The notes beneath the pieces are model-generated. The model did no database searches. It was not told the DNA's origin and saw nothing but the letters and a program-made list of their open reading frames with translations. DNA of 64,000 nt from Aurantimonas aggregata (GTDB taxonomy: Bacteria > Pseudomonadota > Alphaproteobacteria > Rhizobiales > Rhizobiaceae), in contig NZ_JAAAMJ010000019.1 of NCBI RefSeq assembly GCF_010500835.1, positions 1 to 64,000 of the forward strand. Direction: 5' to 3'. Made by a program: the position numbers and the translations under genes. Numbering within the stretch: position 1 is the stretch's first letter; every line of letters starts with the position of its first letter. Below, in pieces: positions 1 through 8,300 of this stretch.

Positions 1-310
1 GAACGATCAGGTCGTTTCTCTCATGGATACTCCCGTCCGGAAAGGATACCGGCCAAGAGCTCCAGACAGACAACCGCCGTCCACATTTCTCTTTCTTCTC
101 AATCTTCAATTGTCAAAGAACACGCCACAAAACATGTGTCGTCGGATAAAACAGACAAAAGCCTGACATACCCTGAGGAGGGTCGCTATACCAGCGGCAC
201 TCGAAAAACAATGATGAGGCGGCGCGAATTCAAACCGGCCTGAACCTTTCGGTCCGAACCAGCTCTTGGCTCCCCGTCTGGGTCGCCCCGGCGCCGCCGC
301 CGTCGTTGTT
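1..310 (-). other. Probable rRNA operon leader (16S gene beyond left edge)
   Basis: No protein gene is supported here. Read leftwards, the stretch has the character of an rrn leader: a boxA-like antitermination element TGTTCTTTGACA at 111-122 (E. coli boxA is TGCTCTTTAACA), followed by an A/G-rich stretch at about 90-110, downstream of a near-consensus promoter at 317-346. boxA also occurs in the 16S-23S spacer, but the promoter about 200 bases upstream favours the leader. That 16S rRNA begins left of base 1 is inference. Confidence 0.6.
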
Positions 311-316
311 GAATGC

Positions 317-346
317 TGTATAGGCGGTGCCCGATCCCCCTGTCAA
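317..346 (-). promoter_or_regulatory. Strong sigma-70 type promoter, probably rrn P1
   Basis: On the minus strand there is a perfect -35 TTGACA (346-341), an 18-base spacer and -10 TATACA (322-317). Just upstream (about 359-377) is an A/T-rich run resembling an UP element, unusual in this GC-rich window. The direction points into the boxA-containing leader. The consensus match together with the UP-like run suits a ribosomal RNA promoter. Confidence 0.6.
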
Positions 347-573
347 CGCCAACCTTCGCAAAAAGTTCAAAAACCTGCTCGGGCCCTGTCCGCGCCGCCT
401 GTAGCGCCTGTCCGGCCGGGCCACACCCTGTCCTGCGCAGGTGAAGCGTCGAACCGGAGGCGTTGGCGACACGATACCCGTAAAGGCACCGGTGGCCGCC
501 GATGGTATTGCCCGCGCCGTCACCGGCCCTCCCCCCGCCGGGACACCCACGCTTCGCGAATGCCGGCAGCCTC

Positions 574-594
574 GCGCAGGTGACGTACCTGCGC
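574..594. repeat. Inverted repeat upstream of the M23 peptidase
   Basis: Two 8-base arms, GCGCAGGT and ACCTGCGC, flank a 5-base centre. It lies 44 bases before the ATG of the M23 peptidase gene, in the divergent region shared with the putative rrn promoter. It may be an operator or a leader hairpin; function unknown. The rest of 347-637 holds no gene that I can support. Confidence 0.35.
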
Positions 595-637
595 ACGAAC
601 CCGCGCGTGGATCTTGAGCCGTTGCAGTCGGGACGGT

Positions 638-2665
638 ATGGCCGACGAAGGGTTCATCGTTCATAAGGATGGCGCGCGGCGGAATTCCGCCACCTTGTTG
701 GTGGATGGCTGCCCACTGGAATGTAGGGGGATACCAAGCTTGCCGCAGGACAAGCCGTTCTTTGGCGACGAGCCAGCGCTCGTTGCCGATCGACGCCGCA
801 GACCCGATCGCCGACAGGTGTCGGCGCGATGGCTTGCGGGCACTCTGCTGACCGGCCTGACCTCGACGGCCCTGATGGGCATCGCCCTCTCCGCCGCGCT
901 CGACGGCTACCAGGGCGCGGCGCGGCCCGCCGGCCGCCTGGCCAGTCTCGCACTCCCCGCCGGGTCGTCTGAAAAGGGCGAGCGGGTCGTCGCGACGGCG
1001 ATTCCGATCGCCCGCAGCCGGCAGATCCTCGAACTCTCGACCATGACCCGCGAGGGCGACCGCGAGGTCATCCGCACCCTGCCCTTCGGCTACGTCAACA
1101 TGCTGCTGGCGGCGCGGCACCAGACCAGCACCGATTACCCGAGCTTCGACCCGCTGAACATGTTCGGCGATCCGGCCGACGCCGAGGCAGCCGCGGTCGA
1201 GCAGCAGGCCGCGCAGATCTACGGCGCCCGCGTCGAATCGGAACTGCGGCTCAAGGTCGAGCCCTTCACCTTCGATGCGGCGAGCTACCAGCCGGGTGGC
1301 GAGGTGGGCGTCGCGGAAGCCGAGCGGGCGATCCGCTCCGTCGAGCCGATCTTGTCCTACGAGCCGGTCCGCGTGGCGGCGCTGACGATGATCGATCCGC
1401 AGCGATTCGACCTCACCAGCGACGCCTCCGAATACGAGCCGGGTTCCGCCTTCCGGGTGATCGAGGAGAACGTCTCCCTCGCCGCGCCCGATGGTCCCGA
1501 AACGATGCCCCGCTTCCACGAAGAGATCATTCCGGTCCGCGAGAGCGCCGAGATCGCAGCGATTCTTGACCGCAACGGCCATACCGAGGAAGAAGGCGCC
1601 GAGGCGACGACCGCGCTCGTCGAGCTTCTGGGTGCCGCGGAGTTGAGCGCCGGGGACGCCCTGCGGGTCGGCGTCGAGACGACGGGTGATACCGCCCATG
1701 TGGTGCGGCTGTCCGCCTATCGCGGCGACGACCATCTCGCCACCGTCGCCGAGACCGAGGACGGGCCGTTCGAGCCCGCCCTGGCGCCCGAGCTCGGCGA
1801 TTCGGTCGCGGACGCCTTCGACGACAACGAGGACGAGGCGCCGCTGCGGGCCGACATGCCCACCGTCTATGACGGCATCTACCAGGCGGGGCTTGCCTAC
1901 GGTCTCAACGACCGGCTCTGCAGGCAGCTGCTGCAGATGCTGGCCAGCGAAGTCGATTTGCAGTCGCGGCTCGGCCCGACCGATCGCCTGGCTGCGTTCT
2001 TCTCGCTGGAAAAGGGCGAGGAAGTCGCCACCGACGCGTCCGAGATCCTGTTCGTGGACGTGCGCTTCGGCGAGAACACCCGCCGCTTCTACCGTTTCCG
2101 GCCGAACGACGCGGAGGCCGCCGACTTCTTCGATGAGGACGGCCGCAGCGCCAAGCAGTTCCTGCTGCGCAAGCCGCTGCCGAAAGGCCGCTTCACCTCG
2201 TCCTTCTCCACCGGCCGCAAGCATCCGGTGCTCGGCTATGTCCGGCCGCACTGGGGGGTCGACTGGGCAGCGCCCCGCGGCGCGCCGATCCTGGCGTCCG
2301 GCGACGGCGTCATCGAGAAGTCCGGCTGGTTCAGCGGCTACGGCCGGCAGACCGTCGTCCGCCATGCCAATGGCTACGTGACCTCCTATTCCCACCAGAG
2401 CGCCATCGCCAAGGGCATCAAGCCGGGCGTCAAGGTCCGGCAGGGACAGGTGATCGGCTATGTCGGTTCGACCGGCCTGTCGACCGGCAACCATCTTCAC
2501 TACGAGGTCGAGGTCAACGGCCAGAAGGTCGACCCGATGCGCATCAAGCTGCCGTCGGGCAAGGTCTTGGCCGGGGCGGAACTCGAAAGCTTCCAGCACG
2601 AGCGCCAGCGGATCGACAGCCTGCTGCAAGAGCAGGTGGAATCGCCGCTCGTCGCCGGGCGCTGA
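638..2665 (+). CDS. M23 family metallopeptidase (peptidoglycan endopeptidase)
   Basis: The 675-residue protein has a cytoplasmic N-terminus, one membrane segment at about residues 65-88 and a long periplasmic region. It ends in an M23 (LytM/lysostaphin-like) domain at about 510-640. The zinc ligand pattern is visible as H-x3-D in HWGVD (about residue 538) and the HLH motif in NHLHYEV (about residue 619), so it is probably catalytically active. Such enzymes cut peptide cross-links in peptidoglycan. I chose the ATG at 638, preceded by GGGACGGT, over an in-frame TTG at 614. A hairpin overlaps its stop. It starts a block of cell-wall genes. Confidence 0.9.
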   Translation: MADEGFIVHKDGARRNSATLLVDGCPLECRGIPSLPQDKPFFGDEPALVADRRRRPDRRQVSARWLAGTLLTGLTSTALMGIALSAALDGYQGAARPAGRLASLALPAGSSEKGERVVATAIPIARSRQILELSTMTREGDREVIRTLPFGYVNMLLAARHQTSTDYPSFDPLNMFGDPADAEAAAVEQQAAQIYGARVESELRLKVEPFTFDAASYQPGGEVGVAEAERAIRSVEPILSYEPVRVAALTMIDPQRFDLTSDASEYEPGSAFRVIEENVSLAAPDGPETMPRFHEEIIPVRESAEIAAILDRNGHTEEEGAEATTALVELLGAAELSAGDALRVGVETTGDTAHVVRLSAYRGDDHLATVAETEDGPFEPALAPELGDSVADAFDDNEDEAPLRADMPTVYDGIYQAGLAYGLNDRLCRQLLQMLASEVDLQSRLGPTDRLAAFFSLEKGEEVATDASEILFVDVRFGENTRRFYRFRPNDAEAADFFDEDGRSAKQFLLRKPLPKGRFTSSFSTGRKHPVLGYVRPHWGVDWAAPRGAPILASGDGVIEKSGWFSGYGRQTVVRHANGYVTSYSHQSAIAKGIKPGVKVRQGQVIGYVGSTGLSTGNHLHYEVEVNGQKVDPMRIKLPSGKVLAGAELESFQHERQRIDSLLQEQVESPLVAGR

Positions 2666-2674
2666 TCGCCCGGC
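2654..2674 (+). terminator. Hairpin at the end of the M23 gene
   Basis: The 8-base arms GCCGGGCG and CGCCCGGC flank a 5-base loop that includes the M23 stop codon. There is no T-run. It lies between convergent genes (M23 peptidase and aldo/keto reductase) and may act as a weak bidirectional terminator. Confidence 0.4.
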
Positions 2675-2689
2675 ACCAATCCAACCGTA

Positions 2690-3727
2690 CTATTCCGACG
2701 GCTGAACCCGGGACTGGGCCCGCCAGAGATCGATCCCGCCTTCGGTGGCGTGGCGATCGATCGCGGCCAGTTCGTCGGCGGAGAAGTCGAGATTACTCAG
2801 CGCCTCGAGCGAATCGTCGAGCTGCTCGACGCTGCGCGCCCCGACCAGCGCCGAGGTGATCTCCGGCCGCCGCAGCACCCAGGCGATGGCCATCTGCGCC
2901 AGACTCTGGCCGCGCGCCTCGGCGATCGTCGCCAGCTGGCGGATCCGCGCGATATTCTCCTCGCTCAGCATCGCCGGTTTCAGCGAGCCTTCCCGCGTAG
3001 CGCGCGTGCCCGCTGGCACGCCGTGCAGATACTTGCGGGTCAACAGCCCCTGGGCCAACGGCGAGAACGCGATGCAGCCGAGGCCGAGCCCGGCGAGCGT
3101 ATCGAGCAGCCCCTCCTCCACCCAGCGATTGAGCATCGAATAGGATGGCTGGTGGATGATGAAGGGCGTGCCCTGCGCGGCGAGGATCGCGTGGGCGCGA
3201 TGGGTCAGCTCGGGCGAATAGGACGAGATGCCGACATAGAGCGCGCGGCCGGAGCGCACGATATGGTCGAGCGCGCCCATCGTCTCTTCCAGCGGCGTCT
3301 CGGGGTCGGGCCGGTGGTGGTAGAAGATGTCGACATAGTCGAGCCCCATGCGCTTCAGGCTCTGGTCGCAGGACGCCACGAGATACTTGCGCGAGCCGAG
3401 ATCGCCGTAGGGCCCCGGCCACATGTCGTAGCCGGCCTTGGAACTGATGATCAGCTCGTCGCGATAGGGCTGGAAATCCTGCGCCATCCAGCGGCCGAAA
3501 TTCTCTTCCGCCGAGCCGTAGGGCGGGCCGTAATTGTTGGCGAGATCGAAATGCGTGACGCCGCGGTCGAAGGCGCGCCGCAGGACGGCCCGCCCGGTCT
3601 CGAACACGTCGGCGCCGCCGAAATTCTGCCAGAGGCCGAGCGAGATCGCCGGCAGCTTCAGCCCGGATCGCCCGACCCGGCGATAGGGCATGGAATCGTA
3701 ACGGCTGGCCTCGGCGAGATAGGGCAT
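2690..3727 (-). CDS. Aldo/keto reductase, YghZ-like
   Basis: The 345-residue protein matches the NADPH-dependent aldo/keto reductase fold and most resembles the YghZ (L-glyceraldehyde 3-phosphate reductase) branch. This shows in the N-terminal MPYRRVGRSGLKLPA pattern and a length near 345. Tetrad residues are visible: D61 and Y66 (FDLANNYG), K97 (ISSKAGYD) and a His near 138 (DIFYHHRPD). It presumably reduces small aldehydes or methylglyoxal in the cytoplasm; the substrate cannot be read from sequence. The ATG at 3727 is favoured because the YghZ family has about 12 residues before MPYRR. It is convergent with the M23 gene. Confidence 0.85.
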   Translation of the reverse strand: MPYLAEASRYDSMPYRRVGRSGLKLPAISLGLWQNFGGADVFETGRAVLRRAFDRGVTHFDLANNYGPPYGSAEENFGRWMAQDFQPYRDELIISSKAGYDMWPGPYGDLGSRKYLVASCDQSLKRMGLDYVDIFYHHRPDPETPLEETMGALDHIVRSGRALYVGISSYSPELTHRAHAILAAQGTPFIIHQPSYSMLNRWVEEGLLDTLAGLGLGCIAFSPLAQGLLTRKYLHGVPAGTRATREGSLKPAMLSEENIARIRQLATIAEARGQSLAQMAIAWVLRRPEITSALVGARSVEQLDDSLEALSNLDFSADELAAIDRHATEGGIDLWRAQSRVQPSE

Positions 3728-3807
3728 GGCAGATGCTTTCCGGACGGGATCGATGCCGCCGATATAGGCGTCACCGGCTGGCGGGAAAGTCCCGGCCTGC
3801 TGGCCCG

Positions 3808-5043
3808 CTACTTGCAGTAGGTCCCGTCGTTCTTCCGCGCGGCGATGTCGAGATGGAAATGCGTCGCATGGTCTGCGTCAGTGCCGGGCCCGAGGACCGT
3901 GCGGAACGGGCCGCAGGCGCCGACGCGCACCGCCCGCTGGAACTTCGCTTCGGGCGAACCCGGCGCCTGCGCCTCGACCGAGATGTCCGGCCCCTCGTCG
4001 AAGACGAAGGCCGCGATGTCCACGGCACTGCCGCGCGCATGCTCGGAAATGCCGCTCTCGGAGGCGCGCTTGCGGCAGACATAGGTCGAGGCGTGGCGGA
4101 ACTCCGTCAACGCCCGATCCTCGAGATTGACCCTGGCCGCCGGCACCACGCTCGTCGTCATCCATTCGTCGAGCGCCAGCGCCGCGCGGCAGAGCAGCTG
4201 GGTCTTCGGCGAGACCGCGATGCCGGAGGAAAGCCGCTCGACATTGACCGGCCGCAGGACACCGCAGGCGCCTTCGCTGATGCTCGGCTCGACGGTGAAG
4301 ACGACGCCGCGCTCGGTGAGTTCGGCCTCGCAGGCGACCGCGTCGGCGATGGCGGCGGCGGCGAGCACGCTCGCCGCCGGGGTCACGGACTGTTCGAGCT
4401 GCCGTAGGTTCGCCGGGGTCAACGGCTCCTCGTCCGCATCGGGAACCTCCGGCGTCACCGGCATGGCGTCGGGAATCGGCTGCGTCTGCCTTGCCGGCTC
4501 GTCTACCGTCGGCTCTGCAGGCGCGGAATCAACCGCCTCGGGCACCGGCTGAGGGTCCGCCGGCTCGTCCGAAGCGCGATCCGGCCGCGCATCCGGCGTC
4601 GGAATCTCGCCGGTGGGCGGGATCTCGGATAGGTCTGCAGGAGATGCGTCGGTCGGCTCGGGCCCCTCTGCCGCGGCGTCGTCGTCATCCGCCGGAGCCG
4701 ATTCGCTCTCCTGCGGCGCGGCGACGGCGTCATCGTCAGCCGTTGTGTCCTCTGTCGAAGCTTCCCCGTCGGCTGGCGCAGCGCCTTCCTCTGGCGCGTC
4801 ATCCTCTGCCGTATCGGGGCGGGCTTCCGGCGTCGGCACGGCGGCTTCGGCCGGCGCCTGCGCCACGACCGGCGCCTTGGGCGCTCGGCGCTTCTGCGCC
4901 GCAGCCGGGCGCGACGGCCGGTCAATCGACTGCAGCGGATTGGCGTCCGGCCAGGGCAGATTCTGCGCCAGGCCAGGCGTTACCGCCCCGACGCACAGGC
5001 ATGCGGTGACCAGGAGATTGCTTCGGCGCAGAAGCCGGCTCAA
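3808..5043 (-). CDS. Extensin-like C-terminal domain protein
   Basis: A secreted protein of about 411 residues. A signal peptide (basic start, hydrophobic core, cleavage near GLAQ) is followed by a long Pro/Ala/Glu/Asp-rich low-complexity linker (about residues 30-220) and a C-terminal extensin-like domain. The domain carries Cys residues and a SEHARGSAVDIAAF motif, with a second H-x-H-x-D near the end (THFHLDI). The domain resembles the zinc-dependent M15-like fold, so a cell-wall role is likely but unproven. I chose a TTG start at 5043 because it overlaps the stop of the upstream L,D-transpeptidase (TTGA) and directly precedes the signal peptide. The longer reading from 5205 would lie inside that gene. 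Translation is probably coupled to the L,D-transpeptidase. Confidence 0.8.
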   Translation of the reverse strand: MSRLLRRSNLLVTACLCVGAVTPGLAQNLPWPDANPLQSIDRPSRPAAAQKRRAPKAPVVAQAPAEAAVPTPEARPDTAEDDAPEEGAAPADGEASTEDTTADDDAVAAPQESESAPADDDDAAAEGPEPTDASPADLSEIPPTGEIPTPDARPDRASDEPADPQPVPEAVDSAPAEPTVDEPARQTQPIPDAMPVTPEVPDADEEPLTPANLRQLEQSVTPAASVLAAAAIADAVACEAELTERGVVFTVEPSISEGACGVLRPVNVERLSSGIAVSPKTQLLCRAALALDEWMTTSVVPAARVNLEDRALTEFRHASTYVCRKRASESGISEHARGSAVDIAAFVFDEGPDISVEAQAPGSPEAKFQRAVRVGACGPFRTVLGPGTDADHATHFHLDIAARKNDGTYCK

Positions 5044-6275
5044 CCCTCGAACTCCACGACCGTGACGCCGGGCTCGACCAGCTTCGCGAGCGTCTCGGCG
5101 TCCCAGTTCGTCAACCGCACGCAGCCATGGCTGTTGCTCTTGTCGACGAGTTCGGGATGGGCCGTGCCGTGCAGGCCGAAGGTCGGCTGCGAGAGGTCGA
5201 TCCACATCGAGCCGACCGGACCGTTCGGCCCAGCCGGAATGGTCAGCACCTCCTTGTTCTCCCCCTGCTGGAAGTTCGTCTCGGGCGAGTAATGGTAGGT
5301 CGGGTTCGGCGCAATCGCCTGCACCGTCAGGACGCCGTCCGGCGAGGGCGTGTCGGCGGAGCCGATCGTCACCGGATAGGCGAGGACGATGGCGCCGGCG
5401 GCGTCATAGGCGAAGAGCTCGCCGCGTGTCTTGTCGACGACGATCTTCGCCACCTTGGCTTCGGGACCCTTGCCGATGTTCGGCACCAGGATGGCCGTGC
5501 CCGATGCGTTGAAATCGGCGTTGGGATTGAGCTTCTTCAACAGGTCGGCATGGACGTGGAAGCGCTCAGCCAGCATCTCGACCGGATCGCGGTAGCCGAG
5601 CCATTCCATTTCGGCCATCTCGCCGTAGTCGCTCGGGATTTCCTCGACGAAGCGTTCCTCGAGGTCGGCCTCGGTGATCTCGTAGGTGGTCATCGCCTTG
5701 CCCTGATCCACGGCGAGGATGTTCCACAGATCGGCGTCCGGCTCGCCGTCGGCCGGCAGATCGCGCATCCGCTCATAAGCCTCGATGGCCTTGCGGGTGT
5801 TGTCGCCGAGATAGCCGTCGATCACGCCCGGCGAGGCGTAGGCCCGATCGAGCAGCACCTGCAGGCGGATGAGGAACGGGTCGGGGGTCTTCGGCTCGTC
5901 GGCGGTCTCGAGCGCCGCTTCATCCGGACCATCGGTCGAATAGGCCGGCGTCTCGACCACCTGCCCGGGCTCGTCGGTGACGGCGATCTCCGGGGGCGCG
6001 GGACTGTCGATGCCGTCGGCCGCCGAGGCGACGGTTTCCGGGTCGGTCGACGGGACGGCGGCCTCGTCGGGGCCCTCGGCTGCTTCGGTATCCGGGATCG
6101 TCGGATCGTTGCGCGCCGAGGCTGCGACCGAATCGGCTTCCTGCTGCTGCTGTGTCCACACGGCGAAGTCGGCCGTATCGATCGAGCTTTCCGAAAGCGG
6201 CTCCGAGAAGGCGTAAGCCGGCAGCGGCGCAAGGCCCGCCGCGAGGATCAGGAAAGCGGTCGAAACGGTCTTCAT
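5040..6275 (-). CDS. YkuD-type L,D-transpeptidase (paralogue 1)
   Basis: The 411-residue exported protein contains a signal peptide (residues 1-22), an acidic Ser/Pro-rich linker and a peptidoglycan-binding-like module (SPGVIDGYLGDNTRKAIEAY). A LysM-like segment (LAERFHVHADLLKKLNPNA) and a C-terminal YkuD domain follow. The catalytic signature is intact: HGT followed by SHGCVRLTN. It forms 3-3 cross-links in peptidoglycan or attaches proteins to it. The ATG at 6275 follows GGGGAC and fits the signal peptide better than the upstream start at 6320. A perfect CtrA-type box lies about 90 bases upstream (6357-6372). The extensin-like gene follows with a 2-base overlap. It resembles the next gene over nearly its whole folded length. 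Confidence 0.9.
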   Translation of the reverse strand: MKTVSTAFLILAAGLAPLPAYAFSEPLSESSIDTADFAVWTQQQQEADSVAASARNDPTIPDTEAAEGPDEAAVPSTDPETVASAADGIDSPAPPEIAVTDEPGQVVETPAYSTDGPDEAALETADEPKTPDPFLIRLQVLLDRAYASPGVIDGYLGDNTRKAIEAYERMRDLPADGEPDADLWNILAVDQGKAMTTYEITEADLEERFVEEIPSDYGEMAEMEWLGYRDPVEMLAERFHVHADLLKKLNPNADFNASGTAILVPNIGKGPEAKVAKIVVDKTRGELFAYDAAGAIVLAYPVTIGSADTPSPDGVLTVQAIAPNPTYHYSPETNFQQGENKEVLTIPAGPNGPVGSMWIDLSQPTFGLHGTAHPELVDKSNSHGCVRLTNWDAETLAKLVEPGVTVVEFEG

Positions 6276-6356
6276 GAAAGTCCCCGAGGTGCCAAGCCGC
6301 TGTAAACAAAGGGAAACCATACGGCTTCCGTCGCCTTAGCTGGTATCATCGGCGTA

Positions 6357-6372
6357 GTTAACCAGAGGTTAA
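6357..6372 (-). promoter_or_regulatory. CtrA-type binding box upstream of L,D-transpeptidase 1
   Basis: The minus strand reads TTAACCTCTGGTTAAC, an exact match to the full CtrA consensus TTAA-N7-TTAAC. The box is also an inverted repeat. It sits about 90 bases before the L,D-transpeptidase ATG at 6275, and the next gene upstream on this strand ends at 6382, so it lies in that gene's short promoter region. CtrA is the alphaproteobacterial cell-cycle response regulator; occupancy here is inference. Confidence 0.6.
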
Positions 6373-6381
6373 TATCCGCTT

Positions 6382-7821
6382 CTACTCCTCGAACTCCACC
6401 GTCACGCCGGCCTTGACCATCTTGGCCAGCTCCGTCGCATCCCAGTTGGTCAGGCGGACACAGCCATGGCTGTTGGTCTTGCCGATCTTCGACGGTTCGG
6501 GGGTGCCATGAATGCCGTAGGTCGGCTTCGACAGCGCGATCCAGACCGTGCCGACCGGGCCGTTCGGTCCCGGCGGGATGGTCAGCACCTTGTTGTTCTC
6601 GCCCTGCTTGAAATTGACCTTCGGATTGTAGGTGTAGTTCGGGTCGAAAGCGATGCGGTTCACCTGGACGACGCCGGTGGGCGACGGGGTGTCGGAGGAG
6701 CCGATGGTGGAGGGATAGGCCGCGATGAGCGAGCCGTCGGCCGCATAGGCCCGGACCTGTTCGCGGCCCTTGTCGGCAACGATGCGGGCAACCTCGCCCG
6801 TCGCGCTCTCGCCCACCGACATCACCTTGAGCCGCGTGCCCTGGCGGTTGAAGTCGGCGCCGGGGTTGATCTCGATGAGATAGGCCTCGTCCATGTGGAA
6901 CTTCTCGGCGAGCCGTTCGGAGACCCGCTCGAAGCTCATCTCCGGCAGCAGCGCCTTCTCGCCATAGTCGGCGGGGATCGACGCGACATAGGGGCCCGAC
7001 ACGTCTTCCGGGGTGATCTCGTAGGTGACGATGGCGGGACCGCCCGTCGCGTCGAGTTCCTCGGCGAGGGCCCGTGAATCGCCCGTCGGCAGCGTGCGCC
7101 CGTAGCGTTCCTGATAGGCCGCGACCGCCTTGTTGACGTTCGAGCCCATGCGGCCGTCGATGACGCCCGGCGACATGCCGGCGCGATCGAGCAGCACCTG
7201 CAGCGCGGCGATCTCGGCCTTGGCGTTCTTGCCGGTGGGCATCGCGACCTGCGGGGCGGGGTCGCTCTCTTCGATCGTCTGGCCCTCGACGATCGGCGCG
7301 CCCGGCGCCGGCAGGTCGGACGAGTAACCCGGCAGGTCCTGCATGCCGCGGGGCAGTTCCGCCTCCTGGACCGGTCCGCCGGCGTCGGGCAGCGGCGCGC
7401 CCTCGATCGCCGCGTTGTAGCCGCGGTCGTCCTCGTAGGGGCCGTCGTAATAGGGATCCGCCGACGGCGGCTGGCCGCCGAAACCGGGGTTGTCGAAAAC
7501 GCCCGGAGGCGCTGGCAGGTCGACGCGCCCCTGCAGCGTCACGCCGGGCGGCGGCGGCGCGTCGATGATGGCGCCGCGCTCCTCGAACTGCCTGCGGCGC
7601 TCCTGGAAACGTTCGCGGCGCGGCTCCTCGATGGCGACGATGCGCCCGGCTTCGTCGATGACCACCCGCCGGCCGAACTCGTCGATGTAGATTTCCGCGA
7701 TTCCGGCGTCGCCCGGCTCATAGTACTGGGCGAGTTGGACCGGCGCGTCCTGCGCCATCGCGACGGCCGGTAAAGCGAGCAGCGGCAGCAGTGCCGGGAG
7801 CAATCGCAGGTCTCGCATCAT
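6382..7821 (-). CDS. YkuD-type L,D-transpeptidase (paralogue 2)
   Basis: The 479-residue protein has the same architecture as its neighbour downstream. A signal peptide (MMRDLRLLPALLPLLALP, cleaved near AMAQ) is followed by a long Pro/Gly-rich linker (about residues 80-190) and a peptidoglycan-binding-like module (SPGVIDGRMGSNVNKAVAAY). A LysM-like stretch and the YkuD catalytic domain ending HGT...SHGCVRLTNWD come last. It probably forms 3-3 peptidoglycan cross-links in the periplasm. The ATG at 7821 is preceded by GGAG at good spacing; a longer reading to 7866 lacks support. The C-terminal 250 residues are close to paralogue 1, so the pair looks like an old tandem duplication. Confidence 0.9.
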   Translation of the reverse strand: MMRDLRLLPALLPLLALPAVAMAQDAPVQLAQYYEPGDAGIAEIYIDEFGRRVVIDEAGRIVAIEEPRRERFQERRRQFEERGAIIDAPPPPGVTLQGRVDLPAPPGVFDNPGFGGQPPSADPYYDGPYEDDRGYNAAIEGAPLPDAGGPVQEAELPRGMQDLPGYSSDLPAPGAPIVEGQTIEESDPAPQVAMPTGKNAKAEIAALQVLLDRAGMSPGVIDGRMGSNVNKAVAAYQERYGRTLPTGDSRALAEELDATGGPAIVTYEITPEDVSGPYVASIPADYGEKALLPEMSFERVSERLAEKFHMDEAYLIEINPGADFNRQGTRLKVMSVGESATGEVARIVADKGREQVRAYAADGSLIAAYPSTIGSSDTPSPTGVVQVNRIAFDPNYTYNPKVNFKQGENNKVLTIPPGPNGPVGTVWIALSKPTYGIHGTPEPSKIGKTNSHGCVRLTNWDATELAKMVKAGVTVEFEE

Positions 7822-8039
7822 CGTCGTCTCTCCAGCCGGCTTTCGCGACCATCGTCTCACGGCCACACGTCAAGCTTGCGAAATGGCAGATGAACCGGAC
7901 ATGAAAATGTCCAAGCCGCAGATAAGTCTCACGAAGGCGACACCGCTCCAGCCTGGGGCAAGGCCGGGACGGCCGCAGCCTTGGCAAAGTCGCCGCCGCC
8001 GTTATGTCAGGCCCTATGAACACAGAGACCGGCAGAGAC

Positions 8040-8279
8040 ATGACCGACACGCTTCCCGACCGCCTTTCCTCCGATCCCGCCAGCGAGTTCCATGACGCGG
8101 CGCTGCTGGAGCGCGGCGTCGGCGTGCTCTTCAAGGGCGTCGAGAAGACCAATGTCGAGGAATATTGCGTCAGCGAGGGCTGGATCCGGGTGCAGGCCGG
8201 CAAGGCCAAGGACCGCAAGGGCCAGCCTCTGACAATCAAGTTGAAGGGGCCGGTCGAGGTCTTCTTCAAGGAAGACTGA
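8040..8279 (+). CDS. DUF3297 family protein
   Basis: A small soluble protein of 79 residues matching the DUF3297 pattern: MTDTLPDRLS start, FKGVEKTNVEEYCVSEGWIRV core and LTIKLKGPVE end. No function is established for the family. In-frame ATG codons at 8004 and 8016 also exist. I prefer 8040 because family members start MTD-x-PPDRLS and AGAGAC precedes it. It is divergent from the L,D-transpeptidase and convergent with the next reductase. Confidence 0.8.
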   Translation: MTDTLPDRLSSDPASEFHDAALLERGVGVLFKGVEKTNVEEYCVSEGWIRVQAGKAKDRKGQPLTIKLKGPVEVFFKED

Positions 8280-8300
8280 CCGACCCCGGAAGCGTCTGGC

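Noticed and set aside
130-180. Second rrn promoter (TTGTCT...TGTTTT)
   Set aside because: Both hexamers are poor; the promoter at 317-346 is sufficient.
230-2629. 799-residue minus-strand frame across the M23 gene
   Set aside because: Shadow of the M23 metallopeptidase; it would also cross the rrn promoter.
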